In this document: positions 40,705-48,862 of the stretch, one piece after another
Layout: each line of letters starts with the position of its first letter
How positions within the stretch are numbered: the stretch's first letter is position 1
Assembly: GCA_038230035.1 (NCBI GenBank)
Contig: JBBRNX010000001.1
Location: forward strand, 310,001 to 374,000
Reading direction: 5' to 3'
DNA length: 64,000 nucleotides
From: Gaiella sp038230035
GTDB taxonomy: Bacteria > Actinomycetota > Thermoleophilia > Gaiellales > Gaiellaceae
Position numbers and translations under genes: made by a program
Notes under the pieces: model-generated
Told to the model about the DNA's origin: nothing
Databases searched by the model: none
The model's input: the letters and a program-made list of their open reading frames with translations, nothing else

Positions 40705-42162
40705 TTGAGCGGGCGGGCCGAGGTCGCAGGTGTCCCGGTTTCGAACGAGCACTTCATCGGCGGCGAGCGTGTCTCGAGCGACGAGACCTTTACCGACTAC
40801 TCGCCGATCGACGAGCAGCCGCTGGCAGAGATCGCGCGCGGTGGCCAGCGCGAAGCGGATCTCGCCGTTGCGGCCGCGACGGAAGCCGCTCCGGGTTGGG
40901 CGGCGCTCGGGCCGGCGGGACGCGCCGAGGTACTGCATCGCCTCGCCGATCTGATCGACGCCAATGTCGAGCCGCTCGCCGCCGTCGAGTGCGCGGACAT
41001 GGCCGAGCTGCTCCGTTCGCTGAAAGCGCGCCTGATCAACCGCTGTGCACGCAACTTCCGCAACTACGCCGATCTCGCGGTCGAGTATGAGGAGCGCGTC
41101 TGGTCGTCGAACGGCACCGCCAACCGCGTCATCCGCATGCCGTCCGGGCCTGCCGTCGTGATCACGCCGTGGAATGCGCCGCTGATGCTCTCGACGTGGA
41201 AGATCGCACCTGCTCTCGCCGCAGGATCCACGGTGATCCTGAAGCCCGCGGAATGGTCGCCGCTTTCCTGTTCCCTGCTCGCCGACCTCGCGGCTGAGGC
41301 CGGCATGTCGCCAGGTGTGCTCAACGTCGTCCAGGGGATCGGCGAAGAGGTCGGTGCTGCGCTCGTGTCGCACCCGGGTGTGCGCCGAATCTCGTTCACG
41401 GGCTCGCCCGAGACAGCACGCCATATCGGTGCCGCCGCCGCAGCGAACATCGTGCCGTTCACGGGAGAGCTCGGCGGGAAAGGCCCGCTCCTCGTCTTCG
41501 ACGACTGCGACCTCGAGGCAGCCGCGCGCAAGGCCGCCGGCCAGTACGACGACTCCGGCCAGGTCTGCCTTGCGGGCACGCGCCTGCTCGTGCAGGAGTC
41601 GATCGCGACCGAGTTCCTCGAGCTCTTCCACCGCTTCACCGACGAGCACGTGCTCGGCGATCCGCGCGAAGACGCGACCACCGTCTCGCCGATGATCCAC
41701 CGCGACCATTTCGAGCGGGTCGTCGGCTTCGTCGAGCGCGCGCGGGCGAATGGCGACGAGATCGTGCGTGGCGGCAAGCCGGCCGCGCGTGGCGGTCTCT
41801 GGTACGAGCCGACGCTCGTCGTTCCTCGCTCCAACGAGAGCGAAATCGTGCAGCGCGAGGTCTTCGGGCCGGTGCTCACCTTCCAGACGTTCGCCGACGA
41901 GGACGAGGGAGTCACGCTCGCCAACTCGACGGCGTACGGCCTCTCCGGGATCGTTTACACCGGCTCGGCAGAGCGCGCTGAGCGGGTGGGGCGGGCCGTG
42001 CGCGCGGGAACCGTCTGGGTGAACACGTTTCTCGTGCGCGACCTCACGGCCCCGTTCGGCGGCGTCGGCATCTCCGGCATCGGCCGCGAGGGCGGAAACT
42101 ACGCGCTCGACTTCTACTCCGACCTGAAGACGCTGCAGATCGCGGACCGGACGACGTCGTGA
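40705..42162 (+). CDS. Aldehyde dehydrogenase (semialdehyde dehydrogenase-like)
   Basis: A 485-residue ALDH with the oxyanion/cofactor blocks VITPWNAPLMLSTWKIAPAL and SFTGSPETARHIG, the general-base glutamate in FTGELGGKGP and the catalytic cysteine in DSGQVCLAGTRLL. EVFGPVLTFQTF lies at the C-terminal part. Its closest functional analogues in meta-cleavage pathways are 2-hydroxymuconic or 5-carboxymethyl semialdehyde dehydrogenases. The TTG at 40705, 2 bp after the SDR stop and preceded by GTGGGGG, is the preferred start; an ATG at 40666 is inside the SDR gene. A GTG start of the next gene overlaps its stop. Confidence 0.88.
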   Translation: MSGRAEVAGVPVSNEHFIGGERVSSDETFTDYSPIDEQPLAEIARGGQREADLAVAAATEAAPGWAALGPAGRAEVLHRLADLIDANVEPLAAVECADMAELLRSLKARLINRCARNFRNYADLAVEYEERVWSSNGTANRVIRMPSGPAVVITPWNAPLMLSTWKIAPALAAGSTVILKPAEWSPLSCSLLADLAAEAGMSPGVLNVVQGIGEEVGAALVSHPGVRRISFTGSPETARHIGAAAAANIVPFTGELGGKGPLLVFDDCDLEAAARKAAGQYDDSGQVCLAGTRLLVQESIATEFLELFHRFTDEHVLGDPREDATTVSPMIHRDHFERVVGFVERARANGDEIVRGGKPAARGGLWYEPTLVVPRSNESEIVQREVFGPVLTFQTFADEDEGVTLANSTAYGLSGIVYTGSAERAERVGRAVRAGTVWVNTFLVRDLTAPFGGVGISGIGREGGNYALDFYSDLKTLQIADRTTS

Positions 42163-43262
42163 GGCGGACGGGCCTGGTCTGGCACGAGCGCTACATGTGG
42201 CACGACACGGGCTCCGGCACGTCGGAGCTGCCGTCGGGAGGCTGGCTCGAGCCGCACCTCCACGCCGAGAGCCCCGACACGAAGCGCCGGCTCAAGAACC
42301 TGCTCGACGCGAGCGGGCTGACGGATCAGCTGATCCCGGTGCTGCCGCGCGCAGCGACGGTCGACGAGCTCTGCCGCGTGCACGGGCTCGCGTACGTCGA
42401 GCGGATCCAGGAGCTCTCGGCCGGCCGAGGCGGCGAGGCCGGCAGCGAGGCGCCCTTCGGCAACGGCTCGTACGAGATCGCGGCGCTGGCCGCCGGGGGG
42501 ACGATCACGGCGGTCGACGCCGTTCTCGACGGACACGTCGACAACGCCTACGCGCTCGTGCGGCCTCCCGGGCACCATGCGCTGCCCGATCTCGGCATGG
42601 GCTTCTGCATCTTCGCGAACGTCGCTATCGCCGTCCGGCACGCGCAAGCTGCGCGAGGCCTCCGGCGCGTCGCGGTGGTCGACTGGGACGTCCACCACGG
42701 GAACGGCACGCAGGCTGCGTTCTGGAAGGACGGCTCGGTGCTCGCGATCTCGCTGCACCAGGACGGCCTTTACCCGGCGGAGTCGGGCCCGGTCGACGAG
42801 ACCGGCGCGGGAGCCGGGGCCGGCGCGACGCTGAACGTGCCTCTCCCCGCAGGCTCGGGCCGCGGTGCATATCTCTCGGCGGTCGATCGCGTGGTCGTTC
42901 CTGCACTCGAGCGCTTTCGGCCGGAGCTGATCGTGATTGCCTGCGGCTTCGACGCCGGCGCGCTCGACCCGCTTGGGCGGATGCTGCTCTCAGCCGGTGC
43001 GTTCGGCGAGCTGACGGAGCGACTCGTCGACGCTGCGTCGCGTATCTGCGACGGGAGGCTCGTTCTGTCGCACGAAGGCGGCTACTCGGCCGGCCACGTC
43101 CCGTTCTGCGGGCTCGCGACGATCGAGGCGCTCTCGGGTCTCTCGGCAGACATCGAGGATCCGTTCGCCTATCTCGGCGAGGTTCCCGGCCAGGATCTGC
43201 AGTCGCATCAGCAGGCCGCGATCGACGCAGCGGTGGCAAATCTCGGCCTCGTTCCGTCGTGA
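42159..43262 (+). CDS. Histone deacetylase-family (acetylpolyamine amidohydrolase-like) enzyme
   Basis: A 367-residue zinc amidohydrolase of the HDAC/APAH fold: RPPGHHALPDLGMGFCIFAN with the tandem catalytic histidines, DWDVHHGNGTQAAF with two zinc ligands (Asp, His), and ACGFDAGALDPLGRM with the third. Bacterial members remove acetyl or other acyl groups from polyamines and amides. In an amine-degrading operon it may deacylate an N-acyl intermediate or undo an amide made by a ligase. It begins with GTG at 42159 overlapping the ALDH stop and overlaps the LLM gene by 4 bp. Confidence 0.88.
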   Translation: MRRTGLVWHERYMWHDTGSGTSELPSGGWLEPHLHAESPDTKRRLKNLLDASGLTDQLIPVLPRAATVDELCRVHGLAYVERIQELSAGRGGEAGSEAPFGNGSYEIAALAAGGTITAVDAVLDGHVDNAYALVRPPGHHALPDLGMGFCIFANVAIAVRHAQAARGLRRVAVVDWDVHHGNGTQAAFWKDGSVLAISLHQDGLYPAESGPVDETGAGAGAGATLNVPLPAGSGRGAYLSAVDRVVVPALERFRPELIVIACGFDAGALDPLGRMLLSAGAFGELTERLVDAASRICDGRLVLSHEGGYSAGHVPFCGLATIEALSGLSADIEDPFAYLGEVPGQDLQSHQQAAIDAAVANLGLVPS

Positions 43263-44185
43263 AGCTCGTTCTCGTCCTGAGCGAGAACTGGACGCTGACA
43301 CCGCCGCGCGACCTGCGCGCACTCGTCGAGATGGCTGTGGTCGCCGAGGCCGCCGGCTTCGACGCGGTGATGGTCAGCGAGCACATCGTCCTCGGCCCGA
43401 GTGCAGGCGCCGACGGTGTGATGGGCAACCTGCGCGACTACGCGATGCCCGGCAACCAGGATCCGGCGATGCCGTGGCCGTCGTCGCTCGTCCTGCTGTC
43501 TGCGATCGCGGCTGCCACGACGACGATGCGCCTCGCAGCCTGCGCGGTCATTGCACCTCTGCGTCATCCGCTGCTCCTGGCCCGCGAGATCGGCACCCTC
43601 GACATCCTTTCCGAGGGTCGGCTCGTGGTGCAGCCGACGGTGAGCTGGCACGAGGAGGAGTACGACGCGCTCGGCGTGGAGTTCCGGCGGAGGGGTGCAC
43701 GACTCGACGAGCACCTCGCGGCGTGGGAGGCCGTGTGGGCCGCCTCGCCGGCGAGCTTCCGCGGCGAGCACTACGCGTTCGACGATGTCTATCTCGAGCC
43801 GAAGGCCTGGCGCCCGGACGGGCCGCGGCTCTGGCTCGGCGGCCAGTCGGTGCACCCCCGCCTACTGCGGCGCATCGTCCGCTACGCCCACGGTTTCCAT
43901 CCGCTCGGGCAGCCTTCGGACGAAGACCTGGAGAAGCTCGCAGCCGGCATGGCCGAGGCCGGGCGCGACGTGGCCGAGCTCGAGTTCGTCGGCGGTATGC
44001 GAGCCGTATTCCCGGACGACGCGAGCCCGTCGCCGCTCGAGCCTGCCCTGGCGTCGCTCCCGGCGCAGATCGCACGCGGTTTCGGGACGTTCTGCATCAA
44101 GCCGTCGCAGTTCGTCGACGACCTGGCCCGCTATCCCGCGTGGTGCAACGAGGTTGTCGAGCGCGTCGCAGAGATCGCTGTATGA
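43259..44185 (+). CDS. LLM-class flavin-dependent oxidoreductase (luciferase-like monooxygenase)
   Basis: A 308-residue TIM-barrel flavin enzyme: VVAEAAGFDAVMVSEHIVLG near residue 30, AAATTTMRLAACAVIAPLRHPLLLAREIGTLDILSEGRL (seen in parts) and QPTVSWHEEEYDALGVEF, all standard for FMN or F420-dependent bacterial luciferase-like proteins. It could carry out ring hydroxylation or cleavage with reduced flavin, or be an F420 dehydrogenase. The GTG at 43259 overlaps the preceding stop (GTGA). A 10-bp gap separates it from the ferredoxin reductase. Confidence 0.87.
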   Translation: MKLVLVLSENWTLTPPRDLRALVEMAVVAEAAGFDAVMVSEHIVLGPSAGADGVMGNLRDYAMPGNQDPAMPWPSSLVLLSAIAAATTTMRLAACAVIAPLRHPLLLAREIGTLDILSEGRLVVQPTVSWHEEEYDALGVEFRRRGARLDEHLAAWEAVWAASPASFRGEHYAFDDVYLEPKAWRPDGPRLWLGGQSVHPRLLRRIVRYAHGFHPLGQPSDEDLEKLAAGMAEAGRDVAELEFVGGMRAVFPDDASPSPLEPALASLPAQIARGFGTFCIKPSQFVDDLARYPAWCNEVVERVAEIAV

Positions 44186-44195
44186 CTGGCGCTGG

Positions 44196-45299
44196 ATGAC
44201 CGTCGAGGTCGCAATAGTCGGCAACGGCGTGGCCGGGACGGCCTGTGCGACGCGCCTCGCACGCCATGGGATCCGTCCGTTGCTGATCGGCCAAGGCCTC
44301 CCCGTCGACCGTCCGCCGCTGACCAAAGCGGCGCTCGCCGACGGCACGCCCCGGCTGCTTGCCGACCATCAGCGGCTTGCGGAACGCGGTATCGACCGCC
44401 TGGACGGCGTCGTCACGGCCGCTGATCTCGACTCCGGGATCCTCTCGGTCGAGTCGGGAAGCGAGAGCGTCGAGGTCGAAGCCGAGCGGATCGTCCTCGC
44501 GACGGGCCTCGCCTATCGCCCACCGCCCGTTTCCGGCCTCGAGAACGCGCTCGTCAACGCGAATCCGCAGGCCTTTGATCGCCTGGCGCCGCTTCTCGCC
44601 GGCGGGCCGGTCGACGTGCTCGTCGTCGGCGCCGGGTTGATCGGCACCGAGAGCGCGGCGACCCTCGCGGCTGCCGGGCACACGGTCACGCTCGTGGACA
44701 TGCTCGGACGGCCGCTCGACCGGCTTCACGATCCCCTGCCTGAGCTCGGCCGGATAACGCTCGACGAGCTCGGCGTCCGGTTTCTCGGCGGCGTGCGGAT
44801 CGAGAGCGCTACGGAGTACGCCGTCGAGACGGCAGCCCATGGCACGCTGGAGGCGGACGTCATTCTCGTCGCCACGGGCGGCGCGCCGCTGCAGCCGCCG
44901 GGTCTTCTCGAGACCGAGCTGCCGCTCCCGGTCGCCTCGGACATGCGTGTCCCAGGCCGCGATCCGGTCTACGCCTGCGGGGATCTCGTCCTTGTCCCGC
45001 ATGCTCGCTTCGGGTCGATCCGCTTCCCGCATTGGGACGCGGCGATAGGCACCGGCGAGCAGGCCGCAGATGCGATGGCGGGCGAGGCGGGGCCGTACGA
45101 GCGGCTGCCCTATTGGTGGAGCGACATCGGCCCGCGCCGCCTGGCAGAGGTGGGCTGGGCGGGCGCCGTAGAGACCTGGTCTGAGGAGGACGGTCTCCAT
45201 GTCGGGCGAGACACGAGCGGGACGCCCGTATGTGTGCTCGTGGTAGACGAGCCTCGACGCCTCCGTGAAGCGCGAGCTCTCGTCCAGGGAGAAGCATGA
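44196..45299 (+). CDS. FAD-dependent ferredoxin reductase of the P450 system
   Basis: A 367-residue NAD(P)H:ferredoxin reductase of the putidaredoxin-reductase type. It has the FAD motif AIVGNGVAGTACA at the N-terminus, the NAD(P) motif VVGAGLIGTESAATLA near residue 150, and the second FAD block VYACGDLV near residue 265. It should pass electrons from NAD(P)H to the stand-alone Rieske protein and possibly to the Rieske domain of the fusion. It overlaps the P450 gene by 4 bp, so reductase, P450 and Rieske protein form a complete three-part electron chain. Confidence 0.9.
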   Translation: MTVEVAIVGNGVAGTACATRLARHGIRPLLIGQGLPVDRPPLTKAALADGTPRLLADHQRLAERGIDRLDGVVTAADLDSGILSVESGSESVEVEAERIVLATGLAYRPPPVSGLENALVNANPQAFDRLAPLLAGGPVDVLVVGAGLIGTESAATLAAAGHTVTLVDMLGRPLDRLHDPLPELGRITLDELGVRFLGGVRIESATEYAVETAAHGTLEADVILVATGGAPLQPPGLLETELPLPVASDMRVPGRDPVYACGDLVLVPHARFGSIRFPHWDAAIGTGEQAADAMAGEAGPYERLPYWWSDIGPRRLAEVGWAGAVETWSEEDGLHVGRDTSGTPVCVLVVDEPRRLREARALVQGEA

Positions 45300-46489
45300 C
45301 TGTGATCGAAGACTGGGCGGCGTCGATCACGGTCGAGCAGCTCGACGACGATCCGTACCCGATCTACGCGCGCATGCGGCGCGACGCGCCCGTCTGTTTC
45401 GTCCCGGCCGTCGGTTTGTGGTTCGTGACTCGCTGGGCCGATGTCGAGTTCGCAGCCTCCCACCCGGACCTGATCGACTCGCGGGTGACACCGTCACCGC
45501 TGGATCGCGCGCTCGGCGGCGACAGCATCCTCGTCCTCGACGGCGAGCCTCAGAAGAAGCTGCGCGCGATGCTCGATCCATCGCTGCGCCCGCGCGTCGT
45601 CGAGGCCAGTACGCCCGATCTGATCGAGCCCCTCGTCGCCCAGCTGCTCGACGAGATCGCGTCGCGCGGGCGGGCGGAGTTGATGGCCGAGTACTTCGAG
45701 CCGGTCTCCGTGCTCGGGCTCGGCCGCGTGCTCGGCCTGGGTCACCTCTCGGGCGAGACGTTGCGACGCTGGTTCCACGGCCTTGCGCAAGGGGCGATCA
45801 ACTTCGAAGACGATCCGGCGCGGTGGGAGATTTCCGACGCGACGAACGCTGAGATCGATCGTGAGCTCGCACCGGTACTGGACGAGATGTGGGCCGAACC
45901 GAACGGCTCGACGATCTCGACGATGCTGCAACACGCCGAAGGCACGTTCGAGCAGCGTCTTGCCAGGATCCTGCCGACGCTGAAGGTGATCTTGCTCGGC
46001 GGCATGCAGGAGCCCGGTCACGCGTCCGGCTCGACGCTTCTCGGCCTGCTCGGGTCGGGCCAGGCGGCAGCCGTCGCCGCGGATCCTGCAGGCCTCGTCA
46101 AGGACGCGATCGAGGAGGGCCTGCGCTGGATCTCGCCGATCGGGACGCAGACCCGTCGCTGCCGCGTCGACGTCGAGCTCGGCGGAGCGACGCTGCCTGA
46201 GGGCGCGAACCTCGGTGTTCTCGTCTCGTCGGCCAATCGCGACGCAGAAGTGTGGGGGCCGACCGCCGACGCCTACGACCTCTACCGTCCCCGCCGCAAC
46301 CACGCCGCCTTTGGCTTCGGGCCGCACTTCTGCTCCGGCCACCACTTCTCGCGCGTGCAGATGCGGATCGCACTGCAGCGCCTGCTCGAGCGGCTCCCGA
46401 ACCTCCGGCTCGACCCTGAGCGACCGACGATATGCACGGGTTGGGAGTTCCGCGCCCCGCGCAACCTCGACGTGGTCTGGGACAGATGA
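45296..46489 (+). CDS. Cytochrome P450 (stand-alone)
   Basis: A 397-residue bacterial P450. The haem loop is FGFGPHFCSGHHF with Cys346 as thiolate ligand, and the K-helix E274-G-L-R277 is kept. The I-helix motif is GGMQEPGH (235-242) instead of AGxET/DT: the acid is present, but the usual threonine for oxygen activation is replaced by proline. Similar exceptions occur in some P450s with substrate-assisted chemistry. It is flanked by its reductase and a Rieske ferredoxin with 4-bp overlaps on both sides. Possible substrate: an amine or cyclic intermediate of the island. Confidence 0.92.
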   Translation: MTVIEDWAASITVEQLDDDPYPIYARMRRDAPVCFVPAVGLWFVTRWADVEFAASHPDLIDSRVTPSPLDRALGGDSILVLDGEPQKKLRAMLDPSLRPRVVEASTPDLIEPLVAQLLDEIASRGRAELMAEYFEPVSVLGLGRVLGLGHLSGETLRRWFHGLAQGAINFEDDPARWEISDATNAEIDRELAPVLDEMWAEPNGSTISTMLQHAEGTFEQRLARILPTLKVILLGGMQEPGHASGSTLLGLLGSGQAAAVAADPAGLVKDAIEEGLRWISPIGTQTRRCRVDVELGGATLPEGANLGVLVSSANRDAEVWGPTADAYDLYRPRRNHAAFGFGPHFCSGHHFSRVQMRIALQRLLERLPNLRLDPERPTICTGWEFRAPRNLDVVWDR

Positions 46490-46803
46490 ACTGGGTCGAT
46501 CTTTGCCCGGCCGACCTAGAGGACGGGGAGTTGCGCGATGTCGTCGTCGGCGATCTCCGTCTCGCCGTCGCCCGAACCGGCGCCAGATGGCACGCGTTCG
46601 AGGTGTGGTGCACGCACGAGGAGTGCCCTCTCACCGAGGGCTGGCTGGAAGGCGCGGCCGTACGGTGTGCCTGCCACGGCGCGCTCTTCGACCTCGAGAC
46701 CGGGGTGGCTCTCCAAGGCCCGGCCGAGGAGCCGATCCGCATCTTCCCCGCTCGCGAAGTCGGCGGGAGGGTGGAGTCACAGCTCCCCGCAACCGATACT
46801 TAA
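46486..46803 (+). CDS. Stand-alone Rieske [2Fe-2S] ferredoxin
   Basis: A 105-residue Rieske protein with ligands C42-T-H44 and C61-A-C-H64, the latter followed by GALFDLETG. It has no signal peptide or membrane segment, so it is a soluble ferredoxin of the kind that usually serves ring-hydroxylating dioxygenases. No dioxygenase oxygenase component is present. Instead its gene overlaps a P450 gene by 4 bp and follows a ferredoxin reductase, so it most likely reduces that P450. It is the last gene of the island. Confidence 0.9.
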   Translation: MNWVDLCPADLEDGELRDVVVGDLRLAVARTGARWHAFEVWCTHEECPLTEGWLEGAAVRCACHGALFDLETGVALQGPAEEPIRIFPAREVGGRVESQLPATDT

Positions 46804-46870
46804 CCGCCCTCAACCTGTCGCCAACGGCTCCCCGCGTATAACCAGCCGAGAGAAGTACCTCCTTCCGACA

Positions 46871-48073
46871 ATGCCCCGCTTCCCCCTCACTCCAATCGCC
46901 GCGATCGCCGCCGCCGGACTTCTCGGCGGCGTCGCTGCGCTTGGGGGGGCAGCGCTCGTCGGCAAGCTCGGCGGGGAGACCACGACCACTGTCGTCCAGC
47001 GCGAGGTCGCGCCCGCGAACTCTACGACGCAGGCCGCCGCTTCGACGTCAACTCTGTCGATCAACGAGATCTATCGCCGCAGCGCGCCGGGTGTCGTCCA
47101 AATCACGTCGACGTCCAACGGCAAGTCGGGCACCGATCCGTTCTTCGGCACGCCGTTTTCGTCGCCCTCTCAGCAGGCGCTCGGCTCGGGCTTCGTGCTC
47201 GACAAGGCGGGCCACATCGTGACGAACTACCACGTCGTCCAGGGCGCGACCAAGATCGACGTCAGCTTCTCCGACCAGACCTCCCACAGTGCCACGATCG
47301 TCGGCTCTGACCCGTCCACCGACATCGCCGTGCTGAAGGTCGATGCCCCGACGCGCGCGCTCACCCCGTTGCCGCTCGGCAACTCCGACCTGGCTCAGGT
47401 CGGCGACGAGGTCGTAGCGATCGGCAACCCATTCGGCCTCGACCGCACGGCCACGGCCGGGATCATCAGCGCGATCCAGCGGCGCATCACCGCGCCGAAC
47501 GGCTTCTCCATCGACCACGCTCTGCAGACCGACGCACCCATCAACCACGGCAACTCCGGCGGCCCGCTGCTCGACGCGCACGGCGACGTAATCGGTGTGA
47601 ACTCTCAGATCGAGACGGGTGGAAATGCGACCGAGGGCAACGTCGGCATCGGCTTCGCCGTCCCGGCAAACACGGTGAAGAACGTCGTCGCCCAGATCCT
47701 GACGAGCGGCAAAGTCGAGCACGCCTACCTCGGCGTCACCGTCCAGGACCTCGATTCCAACCTCGTGCGTCTGTTCCATCTTCCGGCGCCGGCGGGCGTT
47801 CTCGTCCAGACCGTCCAGTCGGGAAGCGGCGCCAACAAGGCCGGTATCAAGGGTGGCACGCAGCAGACCACGGTTGCCGGCGAGTCCTACAAGATGGGCG
47901 GCGACTTGATCGTCGCCGCGAACGGCAAACCGATCACGTCGACCGGCGCACTCCGTGACCTAATCGCCGGCTACAAACCTGGCGACAAGCTCTCCCTCAC
48001 GCTGGACCGCGGCGCGAAGAAGGTTGTCGTCGTCGTGACGCTCGGACGGCAACCCGCGTCCCCCCCGCGGTAA
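46871..48073 (+). CDS. HtrA/DegP-like trypsin-type serine protease with PDZ domain
   Basis: A 400-residue envelope protease. Residues 7-32 form a membrane anchor (PIAAIAAAGLLGGVAALGG), followed by a Thr/Ser/Ala-rich linker, the protease domain with His in TNYHVVQG, Asp in STDIAVLK and Ser in GNSGGPLLD, and a C-terminal PDZ domain with AYLGVTVQD and GGDLIVAANGKPI. This is the standard actinobacterial HtrA layout for degrading misfolded extracytoplasmic proteins. The start is ATG 46871; the longer reading from 46538 lies within the Rieske gene. A clear hairpin terminator follows. Confidence 0.93.
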   Translation: MPRFPLTPIAAIAAAGLLGGVAALGGAALVGKLGGETTTTVVQREVAPANSTTQAAASTSTLSINEIYRRSAPGVVQITSTSNGKSGTDPFFGTPFSSPSQQALGSGFVLDKAGHIVTNYHVVQGATKIDVSFSDQTSHSATIVGSDPSTDIAVLKVDAPTRALTPLPLGNSDLAQVGDEVVAIGNPFGLDRTATAGIISAIQRRITAPNGFSIDHALQTDAPINHGNSGGPLLDAHGDVIGVNSQIETGGNATEGNVGIGFAVPANTVKNVVAQILTSGKVEHAYLGVTVQDLDSNLVRLFHLPAPAGVLVQTVQSGSGANKAGIKGGTQQTTVAGESYKMGGDLIVAANGKPITSTGALRDLIAGYKPGDKLSLTLDRGAKKVVVVVTLGRQPASPPR

Positions 48074-48119
48074 TCCGTCCCGGTCGGGCAGCCGCTCGAG
48101 CGGCGCCGACTGACGAGTG

Positions 48120-48150
48120 AAAGGCCCCCGCCGCCTGCCAGGGGGCCTTT
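48120..48150 (+). terminator. Rho-independent-like terminator after htrA
   Basis: AAAGGCCCCC (48120-48129) pairs with GGGGGCCTTT (48141-48150) in a perfect 10-bp stem with an 11-nt loop; the following bases are CGCTATTTG. It ends 26 bp before the next gene's GTG. Confidence 0.85.
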
Positions 48151-48176
48151 CGCTATTTGCGGCGTATTCTTCCCTC

Positions 48177-48557
48177 GTGGAACCCTCAGTCGAAGAACGC
48201 GAGCAGCCGCGGATCGGCACCGTCCTGGTCGAGGACGAGGCGCTTCTGGAGGACGAGGATCTGTGGACGGGTGATGACGACCACGACCATTCAGGCTGGT
48301 TCTGCGTTCGTACCGATCCGTTCCCGTGTCCTGCGGCGGGTTGCACCTTCGTTGCCTCCACCATGACTGCTGCACATCTCGTCCTCGTCTGGGAGGCGCG
48401 CGACGATCCGAATCTCCTCTGGCACGCCGAGCGCGCGAAGGAGGTCGGTCGCAATCCACGCATCGTCGCCTATGAGTCGTCGTTCGGCCCGAGCGCTTCG
48501 TACTACGCGTGGGAGGCTGCGGGTCGGCCCGTGCACGGCATCCGCGGCAAGAGCTGA
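48177..48557 (+). CDS. Unknown protein with a Cys/His cluster
   Basis: A 126-residue protein of unrecognised family. The N-terminal third is acidic and low in complexity (VLVEDEALLEDEDLW, DDDHDHSGW). The centre has FCVRTDPFPCPAAGCTFVAS followed by HLVLVW and LLWH; the C-x7-C-x4-C spacing with later histidines could bind zinc, like a degenerate C2H2 finger. The GTG at 48177 is chosen because the upstream ATG at 48117 lies in the terminator stem region. Neighbours are htrA and an HMA protein. Confidence 0.65.
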   Translation: MEPSVEEREQPRIGTVLVEDEALLEDEDLWTGDDDHDHSGWFCVRTDPFPCPAAGCTFVASTMTAAHLVLVWEARDDPNLLWHAERAKEVGRNPRIVAYESSFGPSASYYAWEAAGRPVHGIRGKS

Positions 48558-48581
48558 CTAGCCGCTGGCTACGATGAGGCC

Positions 48582-48800
48582 GTGGCCGTCCAGAGCGACA
48601 CCGTCCAAGTGAGCGGCATCCGCTGTGAGCGCTGCGTGAACCGTCTAGCCGCGGCGTTGACGGCGCACGACGGCTTGGAAAGCGCCAACGCCAATCTCAT
48701 GGGCCAGGTGACGCTCTCGTGGGACGACGAGAAGACCTCGCGCGAGTCGCTCCTCGAGCAGATGGCGCAGTCTGGTTTCCGCGAGATCGTGCCTATCTGA
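48582..48800 (+). CDS. Heavy-metal-associated (HMA) domain protein
   Basis: A 72-residue ferredoxin-fold protein with a metal motif I-R-C-E-R-C near residues 14-18 (G-I-R-C-E-R-C-V) in place of the common GMTCxxC of copper chaperones. It ends FREIVPI as in CopZ-like domains. It could be a small metal chaperone, but no P-type ATPase is adjacent. The start is GTG at 48582. The next feature is a SigR-type promoter immediately after its stop. Confidence 0.82.
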   Translation: MAVQSDTVQVSGIRCERCVNRLAAALTAHDGLESANANLMGQVTLSWDDEKTSRESLLEQMAQSGFREIVPI

Positions 48801-48826
48801 GGAATTCGGGCGGGCTGCGCGGCGTT
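48801..48826 (+). promoter_or_regulatory. SigR/SigH-type promoter (GGAAT-N18-GTT) for the ECF sigma gene
   Basis: GGAAT at 48801-48805 and GTT at 48824-48826 are spaced by exactly 18 bp, the consensus read by the redox sigma factors SigR/SigH of actinobacteria. It lies 36 bp upstream of the GTG start of the sigma gene, so the sigma factor probably activates its own transcription. Confidence 0.72.
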
Positions 48827-48862
48827 GAGGCCCTCGTCTAGTCGATCGGCTACGGTTGCCCG

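Noticed and set aside
45296..46489. Stand-alone P450 considered a pseudogene because the I-helix threonine is missing
   Set aside because: The frame is intact, the haem cysteine and ExxR pair are kept, and it overlaps neighbours by 4 bp as an active operon gene would.
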